Below are positions 48,620-61,879 of a DNA stretch of 64,000 bases, in pieces. How positions within the stretch are numbered: the stretch's first letter is position 1; the number at the start of each line of letters is the position of its first letter. Source of the DNA: Brachypodium distachyon (Eukaryota > Streptophyta > Magnoliopsida > Poales > Poaceae); NCBI RefSeq assembly GCF_000005505.3, contig NC_016131.3, positions 73,139,855-73,203,854 on the forward strand, read 5' to 3'. The position numbers and the translations under genes were made by a program. The notes beneath the pieces were generated by a model that did no database searches, was not told the DNA's origin, and worked only from the letters and a program-made list of their open reading frames with translations.

Positions 48620-51257
48620 ATGGACCCCTACAAGGTACGTGCTCCCTCCCTCCCTCTTTAGCGCTTACAGCTTAGCCATGGCCGTTCTCGCGGAGCCGCT
48701 GGCCGGGAGCGTTGCTGCTTTGTTCGGTTTTGGTTAATTTAGCTGATGGGGGGTGTGTACTGTGTTTCTTGTAACATGTGCAGCACCGGCCGTCGAGCTC
48801 CTTCAATGGCCCGATGTGGAGCACCAACTCCGGCGCGCCCGTCTGGAACAACGACAACTCCCTCACCGTCGGCCCCCGAGGTATGTGCCTTACGTTACGT
48901 GCCCTGCCCTCTCCCTTAAGATTCGTTCTTTTACCACTGCTTGTGAACGGTCACTGTATATAGTTGGGAAACGCTCGAGTCGAGTTGCACGTACTGAACG
49001 TACTAGCACAGCACGTATGTACGCTGCTGTCGATATAGTGATTCAGACGATTTCTTCCATGGCATGGATGGACTGGATTCGGTCCTTATTACTTGGGGAA
49101 ACATTGTGACTGAAGTCCACAGATTAGAGCACGGCAGATCTCTGCCTATCTGTGCAAACTGCAAAGTAGGATGAGGTGATAAGGTTGTAAAATTCGGAAA
49201 ACAAGCTTCAACTGAACCTCGGTTGCCTGATGAGCCGCCGGTTCTCTATATCGCACGGTCAGAAACCAGAAACACAACACCAAAGAAAGTGTCCAAAATA
49301 TTTTAGAACAGTGATGAAAAAAAAAAAGAAGTTCCGAGGATATTCGAATGGTCTGCGTTGATATGCATGTTACGTTGTTTACCGGTAGTACAAATCTTAC
49401 AAGAGTAGCTGTTGGTGTAAAAAAATGGTTTATTCGAATTCAGTAAGCAATGAGGTCCCTCTAAGCTTTTCAACTAACTTGAGGGGTATTGGGACACATA
49501 AAAAGTTCATGGTAAATACAGACAATTCCCTTGAAATAAAGCAAAAACAAACGATAGATTTCCCCCCATATGTATTACTGAAGAACACTGTGCTTTGGTC
49601 AATACTTATTGAAGGCCCGATCCTGCTGGAGGACTACCACCTGGTGGAGAAGATCGCCAACTTCGACCGTGAGCGCATCCCGGAGCGTGTCGTCCACGCC
49701 CGTGGCGCGAGCGCCAAGGGCTTCTTCGAGGTGACCCACGACATCTCCCACCTGACCTGCGCCGACTTCCTCCGCGCCCCGGGCGTCCAAACCCCGGTCA
49801 TCGTACGCTTCTCCACCGTCATCCACGAGCGCGGCTCGCCCGAGACGCTCCGTGACCCTCGCGGGTTCGCCATCAAGTTCTACACCCGGGAGGGCAACTG
49901 GGACCTGGTCGGCAACAACTTCCCCGTCTTCTTCATCCGCGACGGCATGAAGTTCCCGGACATGGTGCACTCGCTCAAGCCCAACCCAAAGTCCCACATC
50001 CAGGAGAACTGGCGCATCCTCGACTTCTTCTCGCACCACCCGGAGTCGCTCCACATGTTCACCTTCCTCTTCGACGACATCGGGATCCCCGCCGACTACC
50101 GCCACATGGACGGCTCCGGTGTCAACACGTACACGCTAGTGAACCGTGCCGGGAAGTCCCACTACGTCAAGTTCCACTGGAAGCCGACCTGCGGGGTCAA
50201 GTCACTGCTGGACGACGAGGCGGTCACGGTCGGGGGTACCAACCATAGCCATGCCACCAAGGACCTTTACGACTCCATCGCCGCCGGGAACTACCCGGAG
50301 TGGAAGTTCTACATTCAGATCATCGACCCGGACCACGAAGGCCGGTTCGACTTCGACCCGCTGGACGTGACCAAGACCTGGCCAGAGGACATCATCCCTC
50401 TCCAGCCGGTCGGGAGGCTGGTGCTGAACCGGAACATCGACAACTTCTTCTCCGAGAACGAGCAGCTGGCCTTCTGCCCCGGGATCATCGTGCCGGGGAT
50501 CTATTACTCGGATGACAAGCTGCTGCAGACCAGGATCTTCTCCTACTCCGACACGCAGCGCCACCGTCTGGGGCCGAATTACCTGCTGCTGCCGGCCAAC
50601 GCTCCCAAGTGTGCTCACCACAACAATCACTATGATGGGACCATGAACTTCATGCACCGGGACGAGGAGGTGGACTATTTCCCGTCCAGGTTCGACCCCG
50701 CCAAGCACGCGCCACGCTACCCCATCCCGTCTTCAACGTGCAACGGCCGCCGCGAGAAGGTATCTCGTTCTTCTTCTTCTTCTAACTATGATCTGTGCGT
50801 GCATTGCATTGCTCATTTGTTTGTGTGTGTTTGCAGATGGTGATCGAGAAGGAGAACAACTTCAAGCAGCCAGGGGAGAGGTACCGCTCCATGGACCCGG
50901 CAAGGTGCGTACCATCACTCCATGACTCAACACGTCTGAAGCTCTGATAATCGAATTTCAAATTGACGGGTTTGACATTGGTATCTCGATCGTTTGTATG
51001 CAGGCAAGAGAGGTTCATCAACAGATGGATCGACGCGCTCTCCGACCCTCGCCTCACCCATGAGATCAAGAGCATCTGGCTCTCCTACTGGTCTCAGGTA
51101 TGATTAAATTGTGAAATTTCATCCACAACGAACAATTAAGTGTGCCAGGAGGATTATATAGATTCTTAACTCTGCTCCCATCTGCTCGTTCGTGCAGGCT
51201 GACAGGTCTCTGGGCCAGAAGCTGGCGAGCCGTCTCAGCGCCAAGCCGAGCATGTAA
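48620..51257 (+). CDS. CATC: Catalase (peroxisomal)
   Basis: Breaks hydrogen peroxide into water and oxygen in peroxisomes, notably from photorespiration. Six exons: 48620-48634, 48784-48880, 49615-50759, 50837-50904, 51004-51097 and 51198-51257 (492 residues, the standard plant length). The first exon codes for only five residues (MDPYK). The haem-side active histidine is His65 in [16 protein letters not shown], the conserved Asn lies in [14 protein letters not shown], and the haem-binding tyrosine in [17 protein letters not shown]. The C-terminus [15 protein letters not shown] has the internal QKL tripeptide used as the peroxisomal signal in plant catalases. The start MDPYKHRPSSSF matches the barley CAT1/rice CATC group. 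The CATC symbol relies on that and on the adjacent NLP gene. Polyadenylation signal AATAAA is at 51,518. Confidence 0.97.
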
Positions 51258-52869
51258 GACCAGACAACGGCGCGAGCAATTCAGAACTGCATGCAAGCAT
51301 TCTTCCATCTTATATCAGTAAAAGGATCGATTACGTAATCCCGATGCTGCAAGTACTTTAGCATAATGAGCTGGCCTATTTTGAACGAGGACGTATGATA
51401 TGATTATTTCTACCACACATTCCGCTCATCGTCGTGCATGTAATAATTAATTTTGTGCAATGCCCGTTCCTCCTGCAGATACTTATTGATTATTGTAAAG
51501 TGCACGCACCTTTGATTAATAAATCAAAAGAATAAGCCAAACATATAGTACTCCACAAGAGTAAATAATCGCGTCTGTTCCTTTTATGATCATCGTTTTT
51601 TACAGCGACAGTAGTGATGTGATGACCAAAAAATTTCTTCACCCGTGGAATTTACTTGCTTTTTTTCTTCTCTCCATATTTTTGTTTCAAGGGAGTGTGC
51701 TGCTTCATCTCCCATACTCGCCATCTTACTTTCCCGTGTGAATTGCAGAAGTGGGTATATATGTGACCTACACTTTGTTTTTCCCCTGCGCCATAGAAAT
51801 TGTGGGTTTACCATTTCTCTTTTCTTTTTCTATTTTTGAGAATCATGCTATGGCTTCTCTCGGTCAGTTTCTTTTTTTTGAGGGGATTCTCTCGGACAGT
51901 TAATACGGGCCGTTCTTTACTGGGCCGGTTGCTCATTAACAGGCGATTGAGGTCTAGCTGGGCTGGTGCCTTCTCGTGGTTGCCAGGCAGTCGAGCTTAG
52001 CTGCATCGTTGGCCTAACAAAGGCCCATGTATATATTAGGGGAACAATGCGGACGGAGAAAGAAGAGGAAAAGGATCGATCTGCGAGCGACAAGTGTCAG
52101 CAGCAGGAGTACGTTCACTCGTCACGTACAGGCTCTCCTCTCCTACCCTGACTCAACTAAAAATACTCGTTGCTCTGCTCTTCACTAACAGCGCATCACC
52201 CGTAAATTAACCCATATCCTAAAATCACAGCACAATCTTTCCCTGCCACGCCTTTCCACTACCTTTCGAGTCCCACAGCATACAGAATCAGACCTTAATT
52301 TACTCTTACCCGCAATAACAACAGCCCCCATGCCATACACGTACAAACACCCCACTCGCCCAGCCACACTCCCGGGCGAGTTAATCTAAATTGCGGTCGC
52401 AATCGGCGATGAGCTTGAGCCAATTAACTAAAGGAATCTCGATGATTTGGCACAGACGGGCTTGCAGATCTTCCGGCCGGGGCCCAGGGGGAGAATCCGG
52501 AGGGCAGGCAGGCGCTATATAACTAACAACGGAATCTTGGAACCAATGGCGTTTGATTACGTAGGCATCAATAATCCTCGACATTAATCAAGTTTTGCGT
52601 TGTGTGTGGCCATGCTTGACGCGATGGATGCTCGAAGCCGGTTAGTAGGAGTAGTTGTGCTCTTGTTCCGGTCGGGTCAAGCAGCAGCTGATGATTCCTT
52701 CTCTGAAAAAAGAGAGAGAGCCAGCTAGCTGATAATATCTCCACACCATCTCTTACTAGCTCAGCTTAATTAATTAATTAATCAGTTCATCGTTCTCTCT
52801 CTCTCTCCCCTCTCTTTCGTTAATTCGGTTATAATATGGTTAGTTTAGTGTGGGTGTGAACTCTGGATT

Positions 52870-53064
52870 ATGATTAATGGCTGGGTTGTTCTTTTGTTTA
52901 TGTGGGGATCGATGGTGCTTAGTGCGCACGGTGGTGCTAGCTGCGGTCCTAGTTCCAGTTCGACCACTGGCGCGCCAAGAATGTGGTTCATGATCCACAA
53001 GATGTTCTTTTCAAAGGAAACAAGATCCACAAGTTGGAAGATTAACGAGTTTTATTTTTGTTGA
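52870..53064 (+). CDS. Possible small secreted peptide
   Basis: A 64-codon frame opening MINGWVVLLFMWGSMVLSAHG, which looks like a signal peptide, followed by ASCGPSSSSTTGAPRM and a basic/hydrophobic tail ending FYFC. A TATA-like sequence lies about 40 bp upstream, close for a real promoter. There is no family match that I know and no paralogue in the window. It may well be chance. Confidence 0.2.
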   Translation: MINGWVVLLFMWGSMVLSAHGGASCGPSSSSTTGAPRMWFMIHKMFFSKETRSTSWKINEFYFC

Positions 53065-53180
53065 CAAGAAAAGGAACCTAATACTATACCCCAAATTTGG
53101 ATGTTTTATTAGCTATTGGCTTGGTGCGAATGATGTTGATAGGTGTTGTTTCCACGCGCAAATGCCATTAAGCATTACTA

Positions 53181-53290
53181 CCTCCGTTCCATAATTCTGG
53201 TCTCAAATTTGTCCAAAAATGGATGTATCTGTTCGTGAAAAACGTCTAGATACATGTAACATTTCGACAAGAATTATGAAACGGAACGAG
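53181..53290. mobile_element. Stowaway MITE
   Basis: A 110-bp element with ends CCTCCGTTCCATAATTCTGG and GAATTATGAAACGGAACGAG between TA dinucleotides. The interior has GTCTAGATACATGTAACATT. It is of the same subfamily as 665-777. Confidence 0.88.
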
Positions 53291-54371
53291 TACAATTTTG
53301 TGCAATTAAAGCAAACGTGGAGTAGTAGCCATGTAGTTTCGGTTTGAAGCTGCTTGTTTTGGACCACGGTTAATTATCATGTAGCAGCAGCTTGGAGTAT
53401 CTGAACATGTCGTCGATCTTGATCTGATTCTGTGAGCTTTGAATGAGTCAATCAACAAGTGTAGCAACTTGTCAATAAGCAAATGTGGGGCGGGAGTTAA
53501 GCTAATCTTTTCGCCTTTGCAAGCTGCGTGCTGCCCACGGGTAAGCGCGCTCAAAGTTAGAGATGTTCACATCAACTTCGCGAGCAGCTCCTCTCTTTTT
53601 CTTGTTTATATATAGTGAGAATCCTGAATGAATAATGTTTTAGCTAGAGAAATGCAAGTTATCCTTTTCAATTTGCTAGCTAGAGACGGGACCTTCGACA
53701 GAATTAACACAAACAATCAGACCCACATGCAGTTGGGATGCAGCAAACTGACAGTCCAGTGTATATCATTGGGAGGCAAGCAGCTAATTATTCGTTTAAT
53801 TTGTCTATATTACCCAATCAGCGAAGATTCACATGCAAAGGTAGCTCATCACGAGTGGAAAGCAATAATGACTTACCCTGAAAGGAACTGAATAAACAAG
53901 TATGCCCTGCCTATCGCATTACCAGTCGATCGATCGATATGTACTAGCTATAAGCCACTAACTAATCGACCATCAGGTAAGCTCTGTCCAGCTAAAGCCT
54001 CTATCGATCCCACAGCACACACACACATACTCATATAATGGGTTCCAAGTCCCCGTAAACAAATTAGCTAGTCTAGCCCCGTTGGCATCTTGGACCACCG
54101 TGTGTGTGAGACGTGCCCTGATGACCTCATAGCCGCGACACTAAGCATCCCCTCCTTTTAATTTCCCTCCGCTTGTGAGCGAGGGGCAACGGAACACTTC
54201 AAAACAGCAAGTTGCTTCTCACAATCATTTTAAGAAACGTTTTGTGTGCATAAAACAAATCTGAAACCGTCTAATAAATTTGCAAAAACCGAGTTCTCAA
54301 ACCCGCACATAAGATTAACAGCCGCAAAAATAACTTACTAGAACATCAATACCCTAATATAATCATGCATA

Positions 54372-54880
54372 TCTATATAATTTATAAAGTTGATTCTCAC
54401 TATCTTCATTAAATGTTTGCAAACTTAACATGCAAGGTGTCCACATCATCATCTACCTCACCATGCATTCACATCCCCACTAAGGTTCATTTAGTGTTTG
54501 CAAACTACGCATGCAAGATGTCCATATCACCATCCACATCATACACATCATGCAACCTGACAAGCAATTTATTTTGGTGGCACCTTATACAATTCAACTT
54601 TTATCACTAAGAGTTTTCACCAACATCACCATCCACATCATTCAACCCGACAAGCAATTCATTTTGGAGGCACTTTATGCAATTCAAATTTTTTTCACTT
54701 AAGATTTTTCCATCTAAGAATTTCACAAGTAACATGGTTTTACAATATTCATATTTCTTTTGCATTTGTTCATTTTTATTATCATCATCAATTTTGGCTA
54801 CAAATATGCACATCATGCAACATCAATTCTACAAATATGCAAACAGAATTTTTCGCGGCAACGTGCGGGGAATCACCTTG
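54372..54880 (+). mobile_element. Candidate non-autonomous Helitron
   Basis: Starts TCTATATAATTTATAAAGTT and ends with a CGCGGCAACGTGCGGGGAAT hairpin-like segment followed by CACCTTG. It sits between A and T, as Helitrons do. The final CTTG departs from the CTRR consensus, so the copy is old or the assignment wrong. The interior has two copies of a CACCATCCACATCAT...CGACAAGCAATT segment (about 54,530 and 54,627). There is no Rep/helicase. Confidence 0.5.
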
Positions 54881-57800
54881 TATCAAATAACACAAGTATG
54901 CCTTGCCTTAAGTGTTAACTCAATCGAATAGCACCAAACTTGACTAATATATGCCAATAGCAAGTAGAGATGATGACCAACCACGTATATAGCAAGAGAA
55001 ACGCCAAATAAAGAGTAGACACGAGGGGTTACGTGAAAACCCCTTGCGTGGGAAAGCACGAGCGGCGGCGAGCACGGACGTTTAATATGGAGATGAAGAG
55101 TACAAGGTGGAAGACAACAAGGATGGGGACGCTTCAAATCCCCAACAATCTCTCAAAGAATTTAGATGTAATTTGGCATATCAAATGTCTCTCCTCTCAC
55201 GCTAACCCTAGAGCTGTCAAAAACCAAGAAGAACAGCAACTCACCGTTTATTTTCGAGTAAGGGGAGAGCCCCATAAAAAAAGCTTTGCATTCAGCCCCT
55301 AACATGTGCAAACAAGTTCTACTTCAGTCTACCAAAATGGCTCTCAAATGTTGAAATTAGGAGCTGCACATCACACAGCTGCTTTAATTCCTCCATTAAA
55401 CTCGCACAAAACAAGTAGTGTTGTCTTTGTGTTTCAGTAATTAGCTAGAAGGTCATTCTGATGGCAAGTAATCTTCCTTCTTAGATAGCGAAAGATCGGA
55501 ACACGTACACGCTAGCTCTTAATTGTCCTGTGTATCGAGAGACATATATATTGCACTCAGGTTCTTGAGAGTTCGATCGGCGTTCACAAGATATTTTCCG
55601 GTACGTGAAAGTCCAAATTGAGCAATAGTAGTGCTAGCTGCTATCTGAATCTCTCTTGTCAAGAAAGAAGAATTCATGTCGCTGTCTCAACCAGTTCAAC
55701 GGGCCAGCTTGCTTAACTTGCTGCGATTAAACATCCGTGCTATAGCAGCAAGTCACGATGGAATTCTCGTATTATATGGTGGATATACCAAAGCTGGCGA
55801 GAGTTGAAAACAAACACACACATAAATGTCTCGAGATTCACGACAGCTGCTAGCTAGTAAGAATTAGACGGACACACGTACGTACGCGTGCATCGCCATG
55901 CCGGAATTTTATAGTGAATACTGCTAGCCCGATCGATCGATGACTGTTTGACGTGACAGTACCGACGTTTCAGCGTACATCAGCTGGATCATCTATCTCC
56001 ATATATAGGCAGTTGCTAATTAAGCTAGCTGATCCAGCAGTGTGCAATAGTCAGAGCAAGAAGAACGGTTGTTATTGCTACCGTCTCGATCGGGGCTTTG
56101 CTCACTATAAGCTAGATGACAGGAAGGTATCTACAGGACTGTACTACGCTACTGGTATATGGTTTCTATATTTAGTAGAGTGGGTGGTTTTTGTCCGTCT
56201 CCTACAATCATGGAGCGAAGGAAGATATTTACACGTGCCGTACCAATTAGACGATGCCAGCGCCTTGCACTCGTGAACTAGCGTTTATTTTTTTCTTCTC
56301 TGTTCTCCACTAACTGGGCAAAGACTATACGTCTATCTCATTCTCACGTACGTACGGCGTGGAATTAAAGGCACAAAAGAAGTGGCCGTCCAGTTACACA
56401 AGTGCACGAGCCGCGTTCCTTTCGTCACACTGGCGCCCACCAAATATACGTTCAATAGTTACTTACATAGTTGGGGTCTCTTTCATCGATCCATATATAG
56501 ATCCCAGAAAATTCAGATGATTCCAATCCGTTGGATTTTTCTCATGCATATGGATTCTAATTTCTCGTATGATTCGTACGGCTGTAATTATTTCTCCTAT
56601 GGTCCATATAGTCCTCGTAGGAAAATTTGCATCGACTTGGACCTCCTGAAAGATTAGGAAGGCTGAACATTGATCCAGAAGTTCAACAAAACAACAACAA
56701 CTAGTATCCTTTTCAAACGAGCAACAATTCACCCGCCTCTTTTCTTTCTTCACCGAAAAAGAAAAAAGAACACCTTTTTTTCGCAGAAGAAGAATGAAGA
56801 AGAGAAGAGCCAAAGGTGCGATCCGCACGCTCACGGGCGGGACACCGCCGCCGTCCGCTCTGAAGCCCACACACTGCCTGCCCAGTGGGGCCACGTCGCA
56901 TCCGGGCCACGTCACCCTCCCTCAATCACGAATTCCCCGTTCCGCCCCTGCCACACCAAAGCCAGTTGACTTCTCGCCCCTAAACCCAGGGCCAGGCCCG
57001 TCATTTCGTCTTACATAAGGGCCCTCGGTGCCACTGACGTGTGGGTCTGCAATCGATGGGACCCACGCGTCAGGGTTGCAGTACGGCAGGGAATACGACG
57101 ACTCCATTTACAAATGGGCCCCGCGGGGGACAAGGAGAGGAGAGATTCCGTCGTCGTCGTCATCGTCATCGTGGAGGAGGGGGAAAAAAAGGAGAGCGCG
57201 CCGCACTCCGAGGAGCAGAGCAGCTGCTAGCACTAGTACTTGTATGCTGCCGTGCGCAAGTACAAGTCCATCCACCACCAACCGCGTCGCCCTCCCTCCT
57301 CGGCTCCTCCTCCTTCGCCCGTAGTACGTATTACCACTAGCCCGGGGGTCTTTATTCTTGGGCGGAATCTTCCCTCCCCTCCCCGTCTCGAATACGGCAG
57401 TTCCCGCGATTCTGAGAGCAAGAGACAGGGAGAGAGGCGTACTGGGGGCGCGCGCGTACGTGCTGTGCCCGGCCGGATAATTGGCTGGCTCAGCTCGCCG
57501 GACTGAACTTGTCGTGTTATTCTATCGATCGGCGGCCGCCACGCCATGGGATGGGAGAGAGAGATCGACCCGCTCCTCGTGCGCTGGCCGTGATTCCGGG
57601 CTAGCTTATACGGTGGGTTCGCTGGTTCTCGGCGTTCCGATCTGATCTGACGCAGCCTGCTCCGCCGTACGTTTTTTCTTTAATTTTAACTTCTGGTCGT
57701 TTTCGCCATCTTCTTCCTCTTTGAAACCTTTGTTTGTATTCTCCTGTGGGCTGTGTGGGAATTGAAGGAGGCGGCTATAGCTAGGAGCGCTAGTCGGCGG

Positions 57801-58334
57801 CTAGCTTGGGAATTGGAGGTGCACGCACACGCACGATTGGGCGTGTATCGTCTTGTATTCCTCCACTCTTCCCGGGGCGGGCGGGCGGGGGGACGCGGGG
57901 AGGGGCGTGAGCGTGACGGCGATGTGTCTTTGCTTTTTCCATGATGGGGATGTGGATGTCTCGTTCGCTTCCCCTTCCTATTGCGTGCTGCTGTGGTGGG
58001 TGGGGATGGAGACGACGACGACCAAGGCTTATTAGCTAGTGGCTTCTGTTGCGGCAGCCATGCGCCGGCCCCAAAAGATCACATCGCATTCATCATTCGT
58101 ATCGTATCGTGTTGCCTGCTCACTGCTCGATTCCTTGGATTTTGCCGTGTCACCGATTTTTCTCCCTCTCACACACTTTTTTTTCTTCCTGTTGTGCGCA
58201 GCTAGCTAGCTAGCCAATCCAGGGTTCGTGGCTGGTGTTTCTCGGCTGCCGGGCGGCTGGCTGCGGTTCTCCGGCCGGGTTGCTTGGTATGCGGAGAATT
58301 TGAGTAGTATTGGGTGTGCTTGCTTAGTCTGGTC
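54881..58334. other. Upstream region and 5' UTR of the NLP gene
   Basis: From 54.9 to 56.7 kb there is AT-rich intergenic DNA with nothing I can name. GC rises from about 56,800, and 57,000-57,660 probably contains the promoter and the first non-coding exon of the NLP gene. A GTACGT donor at 57,667 and a TTGTGCGCAG acceptor ending at 58,201 would define a 535-bp intron in the 5' UTR, a common arrangement in this family. That intron is inferred. Confidence 0.45.
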
Positions 58335-61300
58335 ATGGAGCAGCAGCAGCAGCAGCCGCAGAGCCATGAGGACGGCTTGCGGGGCTGCGGCATGATGATG
58401 GGCATGCGGAGCGATGTGGCCGGCCGGGAGGAGCTGGATCTCATGGAGGAGTTCCTGCTGGCTTCCCCCGGGCTCGATTTCTCCGAGTTCCTCCACCCCG
58501 GCGACGGCGAGTTCGACATCGGCAGCAGCATCACCACCGCCGCCACTCCTCCTCCTCCTCCTCCCCCCGCGCTGGCCGGCGATGACGACGACGACGAGGC
58601 GGACGCGGAGAGGCCCGGCCGCGCGTGGCTGCTCCAGGCTGAGGCTGACACGGTGAAAGAGCGGCTCCGGCGCGCGCTGCAGGGCATCGCGTCGCGGTCG
58701 CAGTCGGCGGCGGGCGAGCTGCTGGTGCAGGTGTGGGTGCCGACCCGCATCGGCGACCGGCAGGTGCTCACCACGTGCGGGCAGCCCTTCTGGTTCGACA
58801 GCCGCAGCGACCGGCTCGAGAGCTACCGGACGGTGTCTGTGAAGTACCAGTTCTCCGCCGACGAGAGCGCGTGCGCCGAGCTGGGGCTCCCCGGCCGCGT
58901 CTTCGTCGGCCGCGTGCCCGAGTGGACGCCCGACGTCCGCTACTTCACCGACCAGGAGTACCCGCGCGTCCGCCACGCGCAGCACTTCGACATCCGCGGC
59001 AGCGTCGCCATGCCCGTGTTCGACCGCCGCCGCAGCAGCAGCAGCAGCCGGGGGTGCCTCGGCGTCGTCGAGCTCGTCATGACCACGCAGAAGATCAACT
59101 ACAATGCCGAGATTGAGAACATCTGCAACGCTCTCGGGGTATAGCTGATACCGCACTGCTGTTCTTCTTCTTGTTCCCTTTTGATTTTCTCCAGAATTCC
59201 CTCGTGCCGTGTGTATGTTGTCATGCTCTTAACCTATTCGATGAAATGGCCATAGGGAAAGATGTGATAACTACCGGGCACGCCAATCCCCGAAGTAATC
59301 AGCCTTTCCACCTCTCTTTCTTTGATGATATTCTTGTCTTAGTAAAACTACGTTTGTGGGAATTTGCAGGAGGTTGATCTCAGGAGCTCTGATGTTTCAA
59401 GTGATCCCCGAGCACAGGTGAGCTGAAAGACACCAAGATAACGGTGTTATGCGGTGATGACAAAATGTTGTTATTACTGAGAGATGCTGTTTCCTTGTTG
59501 TCAGGTGTTTGAATCTTCTTACCGAGCAGTTGTACCAGAGATCTTGCATGTTCTCAGAGCTGTTTGTGACACCCATAAGTTGCCACTGGCACAAACATGG
59601 ATACCATGTGTCTGCCAGGCCAAAAGGGCGAGCCGCCACTCTGATGAAAAATACAAGTACTGCGTCTCTACCGTGGACGAGGCTTGTTATGTCCGCGATA
59701 CCGATGTGATCGGCTTTCACCAGGCTTGCTCTGAGCATCATCTGTTCAGAGGTGAGGGTGTGGTCGGCACAGCACTCAGGACGAATGAGCCATGTTTTTC
59801 CCCAGATATTACCACCTACAGCAAGGTCCAGTACCCTCTCTCACATTACGCAAAACTTTTCAGTTTGCGGGCCGCAGTCGCTATTCGACTGCGAAGTGTC
59901 CGGACTGGAAGTCTGGACTTTGTCTTGGAATTTTTCTTGCCAAGGAACTGCATAAAGAGTGAAGATCAAGGGCTCATGCTTAGTTCTTTGTCCAATACCA
60001 TACAACAAGTCTGCTGTACATTACGAGTTGTCAGTGTGAAAGAACTTGTGGATGATGAATCACCTGAAACTAACTTACCAACCCCACCAGAATTTTATGC
60101 CAGGGCTACTGAAAAATTCGATGAGATTTGTAGTGGCATTAACGTTCCTGCAAGGACAACATCACTGGAAGCTTCCGAGGAGGTATCCTCATGGATTGCA
60201 AGCCTTGTGGATGTTCAGAACAAGGGGGCAAAGGAAGAAATAGATTGCGACCTACCATTTGGATTCAGCAAACAAGAGGATGAAGGGTTTAGTGTTACAG
60301 CTGGCTGGCGAACTTCACCGGTACTAGTACCTGAGGATGGCTTCCTTTCAGAATTTAAGCAGCACGAAGAATACGAGGCCAAGGAAGTAATTTGTTCCAG
60401 TGATCCAAGCCTTTCCAACTCAGACAAAGCAGTAGAGAAGCGGCGAACTAAGATGGAGAAAACTGTCAGCCTGCAAGAACTTCGGAAGCATTTTGCTGGT
60501 AGCTTAAAAGAAGCTGCAAAGAATTTAGGAGGTAACTTATGACTCAAGATCTCAAAGCATCTCTACTGTCTTAACCTTTCTTTGGGTTACTTTGACTTGC
60601 AACTTCTCTGTTTGGATGAGTAGTCAGGAGACTTTATACAACTTGCTCTTTTTAGGAGAGTTTATACAACTTTCTAGAAACATGTTATCACTGTATCTCC
60701 CTTTACACACGTATCTTTACTTGTCTCTCTAATAGTTCATTCATGCAATCCTGTTAACTATGTGTTAGCATATAACATAAACTTGAAGTTTAAAATCAGC
60801 CAGGGATACTTGTGACCGTACTTACTCGAATAAATTAGTTCTTATTAATTCAGCTTATGTTGCTCTTACAACAGTTTGCAGTTTGCAACTGAAAGGCATA
60901 CTGATCTTGATTCTTCATTGACTATTTGCTTGCGTATAAACTGCAATTTCTATGATTGACTATAGCTATTGTCTTTCCACCATTCTTTCCAGTGTGCCCT
61001 ACTACATTGAAGAGAATATGCAGGCAGCATGGAATTAATCGTTGGCCATCAAGAAAGATCAAGAAAGTTGGGCATTCCCTAAAGAAATTGCAAATGGTAA
61101 TTGATTCGGTACATGGAGCTGAAGGAACCGTCCGGCTGAGTTCACTCTATGAAAATTTCACCAAGACCACATGGTCAGAAAGAGAGTTACAGGGAGACCT
61201 CAGTTGTCCAGCATCAGAGCAAAAGGTTCACCTGGAGCCTTCAGTTCCTGATCGACTGTGTGAGGGCAGATTCAGTTCTCATACCTCTGGCTCTAATTCC

Positions 61301-61879
61301 CTCTCCCCCACCTACAGCCAGAGCTCAAATTCTAGCCTAGGTTGTTCCAGTGATCCGAAGCCTCAACAACAGCATGGTAGTGCTCCTCAACCTGCAATTA
61401 AGCAAGAAGTTTCTATGGAGGAGAATCAGAGTTCCATACTGATGAAAGCTGCGAGCCATGCCGAACTGCAGATATTTACTGAAGAAAGACCCGTCACCCT
61501 TTGCAGGTCTCAGAGTCACATGTTCTTCAGTGAACACAAACCAGTGGAGAACATGTCAACCATGCAAGAACATAAGCCTGATCCTCTCAAGATAAAAGCC
61601 ATGTACGGCGAGGAAAGATGCATATTCCGACTTCAGCCAAGTTGGGGTTTTGAAAAGCTAAGAGAAGAAATCACGAAGCGGTTCGGCATTTCTCAGGAAA
61701 CTTGTGACCTCAAGTACTTGGATGATGAATCGGAGTGGGTTCTTCTAACATGTGATGCAGACCTACTAGAGTGTGTTGATGTATACAAGTCAGCAAGTGC
61801 TAAAACAGTTAGGATCTCGGTGAATCCCACAGGTCAACCGGTTCTTGATGGTTCCTTTGGTCATACTGCTTTATCATGA
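58335..61879 (+). CDS. NLP1: NIN-like protein (NLP) transcription factor
   Basis: A nuclear regulator of nitrate responses that binds nitrate-responsive elements. Four coding exons: 58335-59138, 59370-59417, 59505-60531 and 60993-61879 (921 residues). The N-terminal half has the conserved GAF-like NLP region (WLLQAEADTVKERLRRALQG, VWVPTRIGDRQVLTTCGQPF, and later RGEGVVGTALRTNEPCFSPD and LDFVLEFFLPRNC). The RWP-RK DNA-binding domain spans about 602-652, with RWPSRK at 643-648 encoded just after the last intron. The PB1 domain (about 824-903) has the basic KIKAMYGEERCIFRL and acidic KYLDDESEW surfaces used for NLP dimerisation. I chose the Met before the Gln run; a Met seven codons upstream (58,314) is in frame but in a poorer context. 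Adjacency to catalase matches rice NLP1, from memory. Confidence 0.94.

Larger units (their letters stand above)
51258..54371. other. Intergenic region after catalase
   Basis: The first 300 bp should be catalase 3' UTR. After that the sequence is AT-rich with no recognised gene. A 67-codon frame at 52,381-52,584 (-) has no domain I know. A TATA-like GGTTATAATATGG at 52,827 precedes a short secreted-type frame (52,870). A Stowaway MITE lies at 53,181. Confidence 0.5.

Noticed and set aside
49425..49614. Open frame continuing upstream of catalase exon 3
   Set aside because: It is intron 2 of catalase. The acceptor at 49,614 and the conserved GPILLEDY junction show where the exon begins.
52381..52584. 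67-codon minus-strand frame
   Set aside because: No known domain, no signal peptide, no paralogue; likely chance.
56463..56915. 150-codon minus-strand frame upstream of NLP1
   Set aside because: Mixed low-complexity composition from purine/pyrimidine tracts; no family signature.
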